From contig JALHRB010000037.1 in NCBI GenBank assembly GCA_022841665.1, positions 1-37,706 of the forward strand: a stretch of 37,706 nucleotides of DNA, read 5' to 3'. Both the position numbers and the translations under genes were made by a program. The DNA comes from Pseudolabrys sp. (lineage in GTDB: Bacteria; Pseudomonadota; Alphaproteobacteria; Rhizobiales; Xanthobacteraceae). Positions 23,616 through 31,608 of the stretch are shown here, one piece after another (the first letter of the stretch is position 1; each line of letters opens with the position of its first letter). The notes beneath the pieces were generated by a model. That model saw only the letters and a program-made list of their open reading frames with translations, made no database searches and was not told the origin of the DNA.

Positions 23616-24737
23616 TTAGGTCTTGGGCGAGCGCCGCCACGTCACCATCGCGGTGACCGTGTAATTCCACACCAGGCTCATGGCGGCGCCGGCAAGCCCG
23701 GCGAGCCACCAGGTCGAATGCTGGGCGCCGAACAGGAAGCCGGCGATGCTCAGGTTGGCGGCCGCCCCGACGCTGCACACCAGAATGAACGACAGGAGCC
23801 CGCCGAACCACCGCCAGCCGGTCAGCCGCATGTCGCGGTAGGTCAACCAATTGTTGAGCGCGAAATTGCCGACCATCGCCAGCAGCGTCGCCGCCGTCTG
23901 GCTGGCGAGGAAGCCCATGCCGAACAGGTCGAGGAACAGCCAGAGCATCAAAAGATGCGCGACGATGCCGACCGCGCCGACGGCTGCGAACAGCACGAAG
24001 CGCACCGGCACGATGTGGCCGACCGTCTTGTCGAGCAGCAGCGTCAGGAATTCCCAGCCGATCAGCGTGTCGAACTTGCTCTCGCCTTGCTGGCGCGTGC
24101 CGAAGCGGAAAGGGATTTCCTTGGTGCGCAGCGGCTTGGGCGACGAGGCGAGGATGTCGAGCAGGATCTTGAAGCCGATCATCGAGAGCCCGCGCATGGC
24201 GCCTTCGAAGGCCTCGCGCCGCAGCATGAAGAATCCGCTCATCGGGTCGGACAGCCGCGCCTTCAAGAGCCGGCCGCTGAGCCGGATTGCCAGCGCGCTT
24301 AAGCGCGCGCGGCCCGCGTCCCAGTCGCCGATGCCGCCGCCCTCGGCGTAGCGGCTGCCGACCACCACGTCGACCGGTTCGTTTTGCAGCGCCGCCAGCA
24401 TGCGCGGCAGCAGCGTCTCGTCATGCTGCAGGTCGGCGTCGATCACCGCCACGAAGGGCGCGGTCGAGGCCTGGATGCCTTCGGCGCAGGCCGAGGACAG
24501 GCCGCGCCGGCCGACCCGCCAGAGCAGGCGGACGCGGCGGTCGCGCCGGGCGATGTCGCGCACGGCCTGCGGCGTGCCGTCGCTGGAATCGTCGTCGACG
24601 AAGACGATTTCCCAGTCGATGTCGCCGAGCGTGGCGCGCAGCCGCTCGTACAGCGGCACGATATTCGCGCGCTCGTCGCGGGTGGGGACCACGACGGCCA
24701 AAAGCGGGCCGCCGGCGCTCAAGCCTCTGTCCGACAT
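23616..24737 (-). CDS. Glycosyltransferase family 2 with C-terminal GtrA domain
   Basis: A 373-residue membrane-bound protein. Residues 10-240 form a GT2 domain like dolichol-phosphate mannose synthase, with VVVPTRDERANI, D48-D50 and the metal-binding D100-A-D102-LQHD. The last 130 residues contain four hydrophobic helices of the GtrA type, which help flip or anchor polyprenyl-linked sugars. It likely makes a polyprenyl-phosphate hexose donor for envelope or membrane-side glycosylation. The start ATG at 24737 fits the domain; longer readings overlap the divergent gene region. The divergent neighbour is a GT87-type membrane transferase that could use the lipid-linked sugar. Confidence 0.87.
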   Translation of the reverse strand: MSDRGLSAGGPLLAVVVPTRDERANIVPLYERLRATLGDIDWEIVFVDDDSSDGTPQAVRDIARRDRRVRLLWRVGRRGLSSACAEGIQASTAPFVAVIDADLQHDETLLPRMLAALQNEPVDVVVGSRYAEGGGIGDWDAGRARLSALAIRLSGRLLKARLSDPMSGFFMLRREAFEGAMRGLSMIGFKILLDILASSPKPLRTKEIPFRFGTRQQGESKFDTLIGWEFLTLLLDKTVGHIVPVRFVLFAAVGAVGIVAHLLMLWLFLDLFGMGFLASQTAATLLAMVGNFALNNWLTYRDMRLTGWRWFGGLLSFILVCSVGAAANLSIAGFLFGAQHSTWWLAGLAGAAMSLVWNYTVTAMVTWRRSPKT

Positions 24738-24866
24738 TGTCGATTCCAACCTGTCCCCCGGCGAGCGCCCAACGGCCGACTGTTGCCTGAAACGGCCAAG
24801 TTTGTAAGGTGCGCACCGCTTTGTGCCCGGACCCGGCGTCCGCGGCAATGCCGCGGGGGGCAGGGC

Positions 24867-26117
24867 ATGGACTGGCGTCTGGCGTTTCGCCGTTACGGCG
24901 GGTGGCTCATTCTGGCCATCGCCTGCGCCGCCTATTACCCGCGCTTCGCGCGCGACATGTCGGGCGGGGTGGCGCGCGGCGGCCTTTCATTGCTGTCGCA
25001 CGGCGCCGAATGCCTGCTCGGCAACGAGGTATTGCAGGCCTGCGATCTGCAATTCACCTATCCGCCGGCCTTCGCCTTCATGATGCTGCCGATGCTGCCG
25101 TTCGGCGGCGGCGTTCGCATGGCGGTCTGGTATCTGATCATGATCGGCGCGACGGTCGGCGCCTATCAATTGTGCGAGGCGCTGGCGCGGCGGCTCTATC
25201 CCGGCACGTGGAGCGAGCGCGAGCTCGCCTGGCTGCGCGTCGTCAGCATCGTGCTCAGCATCAAGTTCATCCTCGCCGTGCTGGAGAACCAGGCCTTCGA
25301 CACGCTGGTGTTCCTGTTCATCCTGGTGGGCTTATGGGCGCTGATGCAGCGGCAGGAGTGGCTCGCCGGCGCGGCGATCGCGCTGGCCGCCGCGATCAAA
25401 GGCTCGCCGCTGATCTTCGTGCCTTACCTGGTGATCACGCTGCGCTGGCGCGCCTGCGCGGCCTTCGCGGTCGTCTATCTCGCCGCGTCGTTCCTGCCCG
25501 ACCTTTTCTTTACGCCGAAGGGCGGCGCGCACGGCTACTACGTCACGTGGTTCCGCGAAATCGCGATGGGGCCGCTCTATGACGACGCCAACCTGACCAA
25601 GTACCGCTTCTGGGTCGGCGAGAACTCGAACAACCATTCGCTGCGCGCGCTGGCCTACCGGATGTTCCCCTTGGGACTCGGCGACCCCATGTTCCGGCCG
25701 ACCTTGATGGCGATGTATCTGCCGGTGGTGGCCGCGCTCGGCTATATCATCATCAAGTCGATGCGCAGCGCCGAGCCGGCGCGCCGCGTCGGCCTCGACG
25801 GCGCGGCCATCGTGGTCGCCATGCTCGCGCTCTCGCCGATGACGAGCCGCTCGCATTACGTCGCGCTGATGCTGCCTTACACGGTGATCTGCGCGGCCGT
25901 CCTCACCGACGCGCGCCGCCGGACGCTCGGCATCGCCGTGCTGGCGGTGAGCTTCCTGCTCGCGACCGCGAGCGGCAACGACGTGGTCGGCGGCAAATTC
26001 ACCGACTGGGCCTATGCCCGCGGCGCCATCGTGTCGGGCGCGTTGGTGCTGTTGCTGTATCTGGTGGTGCTGGCAAGGGAGCCGGAAAGCGACACGCGGC
26101 AAAAGGCGTCCGGTTAA
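24867..26117 (+). CDS. GT87 / DUF2029 family membrane protein (putative mannosyltransferase)
   Basis: A 416-residue polytopic membrane protein with about ten hydrophobic segments. The first periplasmic loop contains FTYPPAFAF, typical of GT87 (DUF2029) transferases such as mycobacterial PimE-like enzymes, and KGSPLIFVPYL follows. These GT-C enzymes take mannose or arabinose from polyprenyl-phosphate donors outside the membrane. The divergent GT2-GtrA gene could supply the donor. The ATG at 24867 follows a purine-rich GGGGGGCAGGG; the reading frame upstream is antisense to the neighbour. The acceptor is unknown. Confidence 0.8.
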   Translation: MDWRLAFRRYGGWLILAIACAAYYPRFARDMSGGVARGGLSLLSHGAECLLGNEVLQACDLQFTYPPAFAFMMLPMLPFGGGVRMAVWYLIMIGATVGAYQLCEALARRLYPGTWSERELAWLRVVSIVLSIKFILAVLENQAFDTLVFLFILVGLWALMQRQEWLAGAAIALAAAIKGSPLIFVPYLVITLRWRACAAFAVVYLAASFLPDLFFTPKGGAHGYYVTWFREIAMGPLYDDANLTKYRFWVGENSNNHSLRALAYRMFPLGLGDPMFRPTLMAMYLPVVAALGYIIIKSMRSAEPARRVGLDGAAIVVAMLALSPMTSRSHYVALMLPYTVICAAVLTDARRRTLGIAVLAVSFLLATASGNDVVGGKFTDWAYARGAIVSGALVLLLYLVVLAREPESDTRQKASG

Positions 26118-26196
26118 CTGGGGGAGAAAGTTCGAACCAGCCCTCCTACGCTAAAGCTTCGGAGGGCATCCCGCTTCGCCCCGGCGACTACGCCAA

Positions 26197-26225
26197 TCCT
26201 GCGAAGCTCGACGAGCGAAGCAGGA
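26197..26225. repeat. Palindrome abutting the tRNA-Ser 3' end
   Basis: TCCTGC-GAA-GCTCG-A-CGAGC-GAA-GCAGGA: two sets of paired arms around one central base. It begins directly next to the encoded CCA of the tRNA. A further CCTCC/GGAGG pair lies at about 26141-26165. It may be a terminator without a T run, a processing signal, or an extragenic palindrome that inserted at the tRNA end. Confidence 0.6.
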
Positions 26226-26315
26226 TGGCGGAAGGGGTGAGATTCGAACTCACGGTACCCTTGCGGGTACGCCGGTTTTCAAGACCGGTGCCTTAAACCA
26301 CTCGGCCACCCTTCC
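26226..26315 (-). tRNA. tRNA-Ser (anticodon TGA)
   Basis: On the minus strand the acceptor arm GGAAGGG (26315-26309) pairs with CCCTTCC (26236-26230), followed by discriminator G and an encoded CCA (26228-26226). The anticodon stem CCGGT/ACCGG closes a CTTGAAA loop with anticodon TGA at 26281-26279. The long variable arm TACCCGCAAGGGTA is typical of serine tRNAs, and the T arm carries GTTCGAATC. It decodes UCA and related serine codons. Confidence 0.97.
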
Positions 26316-26567
26316 GTCCGTCGCGGCTGATCCCGCCGATATCGTATGGCGGGGCGGGTTACCGCCCGCCGTGCCGCTGCCCCGCGCGCCTAGTCCAATG
26401 GTCGATCCGCTCCGCCCTTGCAAGCGGGCAATGGCTTGGCTATTCCGGGGCGCAGCGCCGGTGGCAAAGCGGCAGTGGAACCAATCGTTTACCACGCCCG
26501 CGCACCGGCGGTTCCCGGAACGGCCGCAAAAGGCTATTCTGCCGGCTTCAATGGGGATCTAAGCGGG

Positions 26568-27485
26568 ATGGGATTCGGGGAAATCGGCGCTATTCGCCGT
26601 TTTGCGCACCTGCCCGTCCTGGCGGTCTGCGGCCTCGCGCTCGCCAACTGCTCGGGCGGCGCCGGCAAGGTCGATCCGAAATATGGCGTGACGGCGAGCC
26701 CGCGGGTGGTCGAGCCGGGTGAGCCGGTTCCCAAAGGCGGCGGCGTCTATCGCGTCGGCAAGCCCTATACCATCGCCGGCCGCGTCTACGTCCCCGAGGA
26801 AGACCCGGACTACAGCGTCACCGGGCTCGCCTCCTGGTATGGCGACGACTTCCATGGCCGCTACACCGCCAACGGCGAAATCTTCGACATGAACTCGATC
26901 TCGGCGGCGCATCCGACGCTGCCGCTGCCGTCTTATGTGCGGGTGACCAATATCGCCAACCGCAAGTCGATCGTGGTGCGCGTCAACGACCGCGGCCCTT
27001 TCCACAGCAACCGTGTGATCGACCTTTCGCGCAAGACCGCCACGCTGCTCGGTTTCCATGGCCACGGCCTCGCCAAAGTGAAAGTCGATTACATCGGCCG
27101 CGCGCCGCTGGCCGGCTCCGACGACCGCAAGCTGATGGCGACGCTGCGCGACGGCACGCCGGCGCAGGCGCCGGTCCAGGTCGCTTCGAGCGGGGGCTTC
27201 GCCCCGGCCTATTTCGACTCGCGGCCGCTGAAGGAGGTCGCGTCCGGCCCGGTGCCGGCGCCGCCCGACCGGCCCTACCGGCTGGGCGAGGGCGCCCGCG
27301 AGGTCGCCGCCGCCGTCCCGCAGCAGCCGTCCGCCACGGTCGAACTTGCCGCCAACAGCCGCCCGCAGCCCGCTTTCGCGCGGCCGGCGCCGGAACCTCA
27401 GCCGGCGACCTCGCCGGTTTCGGCTTACGCCCCGGTCCGTTATGATAGCCGTCCGGGTTTCATGAGCGGCCGCGGCCTTTACTGA
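26568..27485 (+). CDS. rlpA: Septal ring lytic transglycosylase RlpA family lipoprotein
   Basis: A 305-residue exported protein. A hydrophobic N-terminus ends in lipobox-like LANC (C28; an alternative LAVC at C21 also exists), so outer-membrane attachment is likely. The double-psi beta-barrel domain spans about 85-180: ASWYGDDFHGRYTANGE, then NDRGPF and the RVIDLSR segment. The C-terminal third is a Pro/Ala-rich linker without a SPOR domain in the visible sequence. RlpA cleaves peptidoglycan strands lacking stem peptides in some bacteria. The ATG at 26568 begins the signal sequence. It precedes dacC, a second peptidoglycan enzyme. Confidence 0.88.
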   Translation: MGFGEIGAIRRFAHLPVLAVCGLALANCSGGAGKVDPKYGVTASPRVVEPGEPVPKGGGVYRVGKPYTIAGRVYVPEEDPDYSVTGLASWYGDDFHGRYTANGEIFDMNSISAAHPTLPLPSYVRVTNIANRKSIVVRVNDRGPFHSNRVIDLSRKTATLLGFHGHGLAKVKVDYIGRAPLAGSDDRKLMATLRDGTPAQAPVQVASSGGFAPAYFDSRPLKEVASGPVPAPPDRPYRLGEGAREVAAAVPQQPSATVELAANSRPQPAFARPAPEPQPATSPVSAYAPVRYDSRPGFMSGRGLY

Positions 27486-27561
27486 GACTATTTTTTCCGC
27501 CACACCGCCGCCATTCTTCGCCGTCTCGCGTTATCGGGCGCGGCGACCAAAGCGCAGGACG

Positions 27562-28767
27562 ATGCCCATTCGCTCAATGTCGATCCGACGACTGCTGACC
27601 GTAGCGGCCCTGGCCGCCGGCCTCGGCGCGGCCGGATTCGTCCCGGCGCTGGCGCAGAAGAAAGACGAGCCGCAGATTGCCGCCCCGCACGCCATCCTGA
27701 TCGACGCCGATTTCGGCGCCGTGCTCTACGAGCGCGACGCCGACAAGCTGATCTTCCCGGCCAGCCTCGCCAAGCTGATGACGGCGGAATACGTCTTCAA
27801 CGAGATCAAGGAAGGCCGCGTCAAGCTGACCGACGAATTCCCCGTCAGCGAGAACGCCTGGCGCAAGGGCGGCGCGCCCTCGCACGGCTCCACCATGTAT
27901 GCCGCGATCCACAGCCGCGTGCCCGTTTCCGACCTGCTGCGCGGCATGATCGTGCAGTCCGGCAACGACGCCTGCATCGTGCTGGCGGAAGCGATCGCCG
28001 GCAGCGAAGCTGAGTTCGCCGCCAAGATGACCGAACGCGCGCGCAAGCTCGGGCTTGCCAAGTCGACCTTCGCCAATTCCAACGGCCTGCCGGATCCCGG
28101 CACGCAAGTGACCACGCGCGAGCTCGGCCTGCTGGCGCGCCACATCATCAAAACCTATCCGGATTTCTATCCGATCTATGGCGAGCGCGAGTTCACCTGG
28201 AACAAGATCCGCCAGCAGAACCGCAACCCGCTGCTCGCGCTGAGCATCGGCGCCGACGGCATGAAGACCGGTTTCACCCGGGAGGCCGGCTACGGCCTGG
28301 TCGGCTCGGCGGTGCAGAACGGCTTGCGCCTGGTCGTGGTGGTGAACGGGCTCAAGACCGCCAAGGAGCGCGCCGACGACGCCCGGCGGCTGCTGGAATG
28401 GGGCTTCAAGAGCTTCGAGCAGCGCATCCTGTTTGCCGAAGGCCAGATCATCGGTTCGGCCAAGGTTTATGGCGGCGCCTCCGGCAAGGTCTCGCTGGTG
28501 GCGGGCGGGCCGGTGCGGATCATGCAGCCCAAGACGGGGCCCGAGAAGCTGATCGCGCGCATCGTCTATACCGGCCCGGTGCCGGCGCCGGTGCAGGAAG
28601 GTCAGGCGATCGGCCATCTCAAGGTCTGGCGCAACGACAACGTCATTCTGACCTTGCCGCTGAAGGCCTACGAGAGCGTGCCGAAAGGCTCGCTGCCGCA
28701 GCGCGCCTTCGATGCTGTGACTGAACTGGCGATCGCGCTGTTCCGCGCCGGGGCCGAGCGACTATAA
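27562..28767 (+). CDS. dacC: D-alanyl-D-alanine carboxypeptidase (low-molecular-weight PBP)
   Basis: A 401-residue periplasmic penicillin-binding protein of the S11 family (PBP5/6). Signal peptide about residues 6-31 (ALAQK). The active-site motifs are S68-L-A-K71, S133-G-N135 and K235-T-G237. It has a C-terminal PBP5-type domain and an end that can form an amphipathic membrane helix. It removes the terminal D-alanine of peptidoglycan stem peptides. A second ATG at 27577 is an equally plausible start. The order rlpA-dacC-tmk-holB is familiar in Rhizobiales. Confidence 0.92.
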   Translation: MPIRSMSIRRLLTVAALAAGLGAAGFVPALAQKKDEPQIAAPHAILIDADFGAVLYERDADKLIFPASLAKLMTAEYVFNEIKEGRVKLTDEFPVSENAWRKGGAPSHGSTMYAAIHSRVPVSDLLRGMIVQSGNDACIVLAEAIAGSEAEFAAKMTERARKLGLAKSTFANSNGLPDPGTQVTTRELGLLARHIIKTYPDFYPIYGEREFTWNKIRQQNRNPLLALSIGADGMKTGFTREAGYGLVGSAVQNGLRLVVVVNGLKTAKERADDARRLLEWGFKSFEQRILFAEGQIIGSAKVYGGASGKVSLVAGGPVRIMQPKTGPEKLIARIVYTGPVPAPVQEGQAIGHLKVWRNDNVILTLPLKAYESVPKGSLPQRAFDAVTELAIALFRAGAERL

Positions 28768-28785
28768 TGCCGGCTCACTCTTGTC

Positions 28786-28805
28786 TCGCCCGCTCGCGCG
28801 GGCGA
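28786..28805. other. GC-rich hairpin between dacC and tmk
   Basis: An eight-pair perfect stem (TCGCCCGC with GCGGGCGA) around a TCGC loop, 18 bases after the dacC stop. There is no T run, so it is a weak terminator candidate, or a pause or stability hairpin. Confidence 0.4.
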
Positions 28806-28829
28806 TGGCGCTTTGAGGAACGGGCCTAG

Positions 28830-29492
28830 TTGCGCGGACATTTCATCACTTTCGAGGGCGGCGAAGGCTCAGGCAAGTCGACGCACGCGGCCGCGCTGGC
28901 GCAGCGGCTGACATCGCTCGGCATCGAGGTGGTGCTGACGCGCGAGCCGGGCGGCTCGGCCGGCGCCGAGATCATCCGCCACATCCTGCTGTCCGGCATC
29001 GCCAAGCCGCTCGGCGCGGAGACCGAGGCGATTTTGTTCGCGGCTGCGCGTGACGACCACGTGCGCAACACCATCGAGCCGGCGCTCAACGCGGGCAAAT
29101 GGGTGATCTGCGACCGCTTCATTGATTCCACCCGCGTCTATCAAGGCGCGCTCGGCCGCGTCGACGCCAAGCTGATCCGCGGGCTCGAGCGCGTCACCGT
29201 CGGCGCCGCCTGGCCGGAAGTCACCTTTATCCTCGACGTGCCGGCCGCGGTCGGGCTCGCGCGCGCCAAGCGCCGGCGCGGGCAGGGCGCGGCCGACCGC
29301 TTCGAGGCGGAGTCGGTGGAATTCCATGAGCAACTGCGCGACGCCTACCGCGCGCTGGCCGCGGCGGAGCCCCAGCGCATCGTGCTGATCGACGGCCGCG
29401 CGCCCCGCGACGTCGTGGGCGATCGCATCTGGGAGGTGATCGAGCAACGCCTGCTCGGCGCGCCGCAGGTGGCGGAGAGCGCCGCGCCATGA
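28830..29492 (+). CDS. tmk: Thymidylate kinase
   Basis: A 220-residue cytosolic kinase that phosphorylates dTMP to dTDP for DNA synthesis. P-loop E9-GGEGSGKST (10-18), DRFIDST and the lid RAKRRRGQ fit the family. The start is TTG at 28830: the protein then begins MRGHFITFEGG as family members do, with GAGGAA upstream. The stop overlaps the holB start (ATGA), so the two are coupled. Confidence 0.94.
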   Translation: MRGHFITFEGGEGSGKSTHAAALAQRLTSLGIEVVLTREPGGSAGAEIIRHILLSGIAKPLGAETEAILFAAARDDHVRNTIEPALNAGKWVICDRFIDSTRVYQGALGRVDAKLIRGLERVTVGAAWPEVTFILDVPAAVGLARAKRRRGQGAADRFEAESVEFHEQLRDAYRALAAAEPQRIVLIDGRAPRDVVGDRIWEVIEQRLLGAPQVAESAAP

Positions 29493-30520
29493 GCGAGGAC
29501 GACACCGACGACCGCGCCGTCAAGCTGCCGCGCGAAACGGACGTGCTGTTCGGCCACGCCGAGGCCGAGCGCGCGCTGCTCGACGGCTACAAGAGCGGGC
29601 GCATGCCGCACGCCTGGCTGATCGGCGGGCCTCCCGGCATCGGTAAGGCGACGCTCGCCTATCGCCTCGCGCGTTTCGTCTTGGCGCATCCCGACCCGAA
29701 GTCGCCGGAGGTGCAGCGCGCCGAGACGCTCGCGCTCGATCCCGGCCATCCGGTCGCACGCCGCGTCGCCGCGCAGGCGCAAGGCGACCTCTTGGTGCTC
29801 GAGCGCGTGCTCAACGAACAGACCGGCAAGCTCTACACGGTGATCCGCGTCGACGACGTGCGGCGCACGGTGTCGTTCTTCGGCTCGACGCCGGGTGAGG
29901 GCGGCTGGCGCATCGCCATCGTCGATGCGGTCGACGACCTGCAGCGCGAAGGCGCCAACGCGCTGTTGAAAATCCTGGAAGAGCCGCCGGCGCGCACGCT
30001 GCTGCTGCTGATCAGCCACGCGCCCGGGCGCGAGCTGCCCACCATCCGCTCGCGCTGCCGCCGGCTGCTGCTGCGTCCGCTCGACGAGCCCGACGTCGTG
30101 CGCGCGCTCGCCGCCGCCAGTGGCCGCGCGGAAAGCGACCCCGAACTGAAGGAGGCGGCTGCGGCCGCCGACGGCAGCGTCGCGCGCGCGGCGGCCTTGC
30201 TCGACGGCGCCGCGCTGGCGTTGCGCCAGAAGGTCTTGGAACTGATCGGGCAATTGCCCAATCCCGACCCGCGCGCGCTGCATGCGCTCGGCGATGCGCT
30301 CGGCGGCACCGACCCGCAGATTTTGGCCGCCTTCATGGACCTGGTGAACGATTGGCTGGCGTCGCGCCTGCACGAAGGCCGCAAGCAGGGGCTGGCGCGC
30401 GTGGCGGAAGCCTTCGAAACGGTCAACCGCTCGGCGCGCGAGGTCGAAGCCTTCAACCTCGAGCGCAAGCCCTTCGTCTTCGCGGTGTTTGGCGAACTGG
30501 CGGAAGCCTCGCGCGGCTGA
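29489..30520 (+). CDS. holB: DNA polymerase III delta' subunit
   Basis: A 343-residue AAA+ clamp-loader subunit. Walker A GGPPGIGKAT is at 46-55; NALLKILEEPP and the TIRSRCRR sensor-1 region follow, and the C-terminal collar domain is recognisable. It works with delta and tau/gamma to load the beta clamp. Coupled to tmk by a four-base overlap. In many Rhizobiales I would expect metG next; here a small minus-strand gene follows instead. Confidence 0.92.
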   Translation: MSEDDTDDRAVKLPRETDVLFGHAEAERALLDGYKSGRMPHAWLIGGPPGIGKATLAYRLARFVLAHPDPKSPEVQRAETLALDPGHPVARRVAAQAQGDLLVLERVLNEQTGKLYTVIRVDDVRRTVSFFGSTPGEGGWRIAIVDAVDDLQREGANALLKILEEPPARTLLLLISHAPGRELPTIRSRCRRLLLRPLDEPDVVRALAAASGRAESDPELKEAAAAADGSVARAAALLDGAALALRQKVLELIGQLPNPDPRALHALGDALGGTDPQILAAFMDLVNDWLASRLHEGRKQGLARVAEAFETVNRSAREVEAFNLERKPFVFAVFGELAEASRG

Positions 30521-30523
30521 GCC

Positions 30524-30688
30524 TCAGGCCGGCACGATGGCCGCTTCCGGATGCTCCGCCGCGCGCGCACGGCGCTCGAACTCCGCCGCCAGCTTGCGCA
30601 ATTGCTCGGCGATGAAGGCGTCGGTGGCGTCTTCGGCGCTGCGGCGGCAGTGTTCGGCCTGGCTCAGGAGATATTGCTGGGCGGTCAT
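30524..30688 (-). CDS. Small helical protein, 54 residues, unknown function
   Basis: A 54-residue charged protein, MTAQQYLLSQAEHCRRS at the start and rich in Ala, Glu and Arg throughout, with EQLRKLAAEFERRA in the middle: almost certainly one or two helices. Small proteins of this pattern (YLxxAExCR...LRKLAxEFERRA) are frequent in Bradyrhizobium-like genomes, without known function. The stop lies three bases after the convergent holB stop. Confidence 0.7.
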   Translation of the reverse strand: MTAQQYLLSQAEHCRRSAEDATDAFIAEQLRKLAAEFERRARAAEHPEAAIVPA

Positions 30689-30752
30689 TGGTTGCTAACC
30701 CCGATTTTCGACCGCGACAACGCTTCCCGGTCAGCCCCGGTTCCGCGGCGCT

Positions 30753-30766
30753 TTGACGCCGATCAA
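30753..30766. promoter_or_regulatory. FixK/FNR-type box upstream of the DUF2189-FNT unit
   Basis: TTGACGCCGATCAA matches the TTGAY-N4-RTCAA dyad bound by FNR, FixK and relatives; read on the other strand it is TTGAT-N4-GTCAA. Its end lies 47 bases before the DUF2189 start. A class II promoter with the box centred at -41.5 would start transcription near 30801, leaving a short leader. It suggests induction at low oxygen. It also lies upstream of the divergent small gene. Confidence 0.6.
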
Positions 30767-30813
30767 GGCCGTGCCCGCCCGCCGGAAATACCGTTCCCTA
30801 ATACGGAGGCAGG

Positions 30814-31608
30814 ATGTCCTCGATTTCCGGCAAGACCGATCCGGTGGTGCGGCCGATCACCGCGGCCGACGTCATCGACGCGCTCGGCAAGGGCCTGCGC
30901 GATTTCCAGGCCATGCCGCTCTACGGCCTCGCGCTCGGCGGCTTTTACGCCGCGGGCGGCATCCTGATCGTGCTTTCCGCCACCTATTTCGGCATGAGCT
31001 ATCTCGCCTATCCGCTCGCCGCCGGCTTTGCGCTGATTGGCCCATTCGCCGCGGTATTCCTCTACGAACTTAGCCGCCGGCGCGAGGCGGGCGAGCCGAT
31101 CGAATTGCGCGCGGTCTGGAAAACCATCCGCGGCCGCAGCGAGGTCGGCTGGATGGCTTTCGTCACCGTCTTCATCTTCGTCATGTGGATGTATCAGGTG
31201 CGGCTGCTGATGGCGCTGTTCCTCGGCCTCAACGTGTCCTTCACCAGCCTGCGCGAGTTCATCAACGTCGTGCTGACCACCAACGAGGGCCTGGTCTTTC
31301 TCGCCGTCGGCAATGTCGACGGCGCCGTGCTGTCGCTGATCCTGTTCTCGCTCACCGTGGTGTCATTCCCGCTGCTGCTCGACCGCGAGGTCGATTTCAT
31401 CACCGCCATGATCACCAGCGTGCGCGCCGTGGTGACGAGCCCGCTGCCGATGATCGGCTGGGCCGCCGTCATCGTCGCCGTGCTGATGGTCTCGGCCATG
31501 CCGCTGTTCCTCGGGCTCCTGGTGACGCTGCCGGTGCTCGGCCACACCACTTGGCATCTCTACCGGCGCATCGTCGCGCCGGCCGAGGTAAGCTCGCCGC
31601 ATGCCTGA
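30814..31608 (+). CDS. DUF2189 domain membrane protein
   Basis: A 264-residue integral membrane protein with about six hydrophobic helices. Typical DUF2189 features: VIDALGKGLRDFQAMPLYGLA near the start, a GFALIGPFAAVFLYELSRRRE segment, and FPLLLDREVD followed by a final pair of helices ending in LPVLGHTTWHLYRR. No function is known to me. GGAGG precedes the ATG at close spacing. The 3' end overlaps the FNT channel gene by eight bases, and a FixK-like box lies upstream, so the pair may be one low-oxygen-regulated unit. Confidence 0.88.
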   Translation: MSSISGKTDPVVRPITAADVIDALGKGLRDFQAMPLYGLALGGFYAAGGILIVLSATYFGMSYLAYPLAAGFALIGPFAAVFLYELSRRREAGEPIELRAVWKTIRGRSEVGWMAFVTVFIFVMWMYQVRLLMALFLGLNVSFTSLREFINVVLTTNEGLVFLAVGNVDGAVLSLILFSLTVVSFPLLLDREVDFITAMITSVRAVVTSPLPMIGWAAVIVAVLMVSAMPLFLGLLVTLPVLGHTTWHLYRRIVAPAEVSSPHA

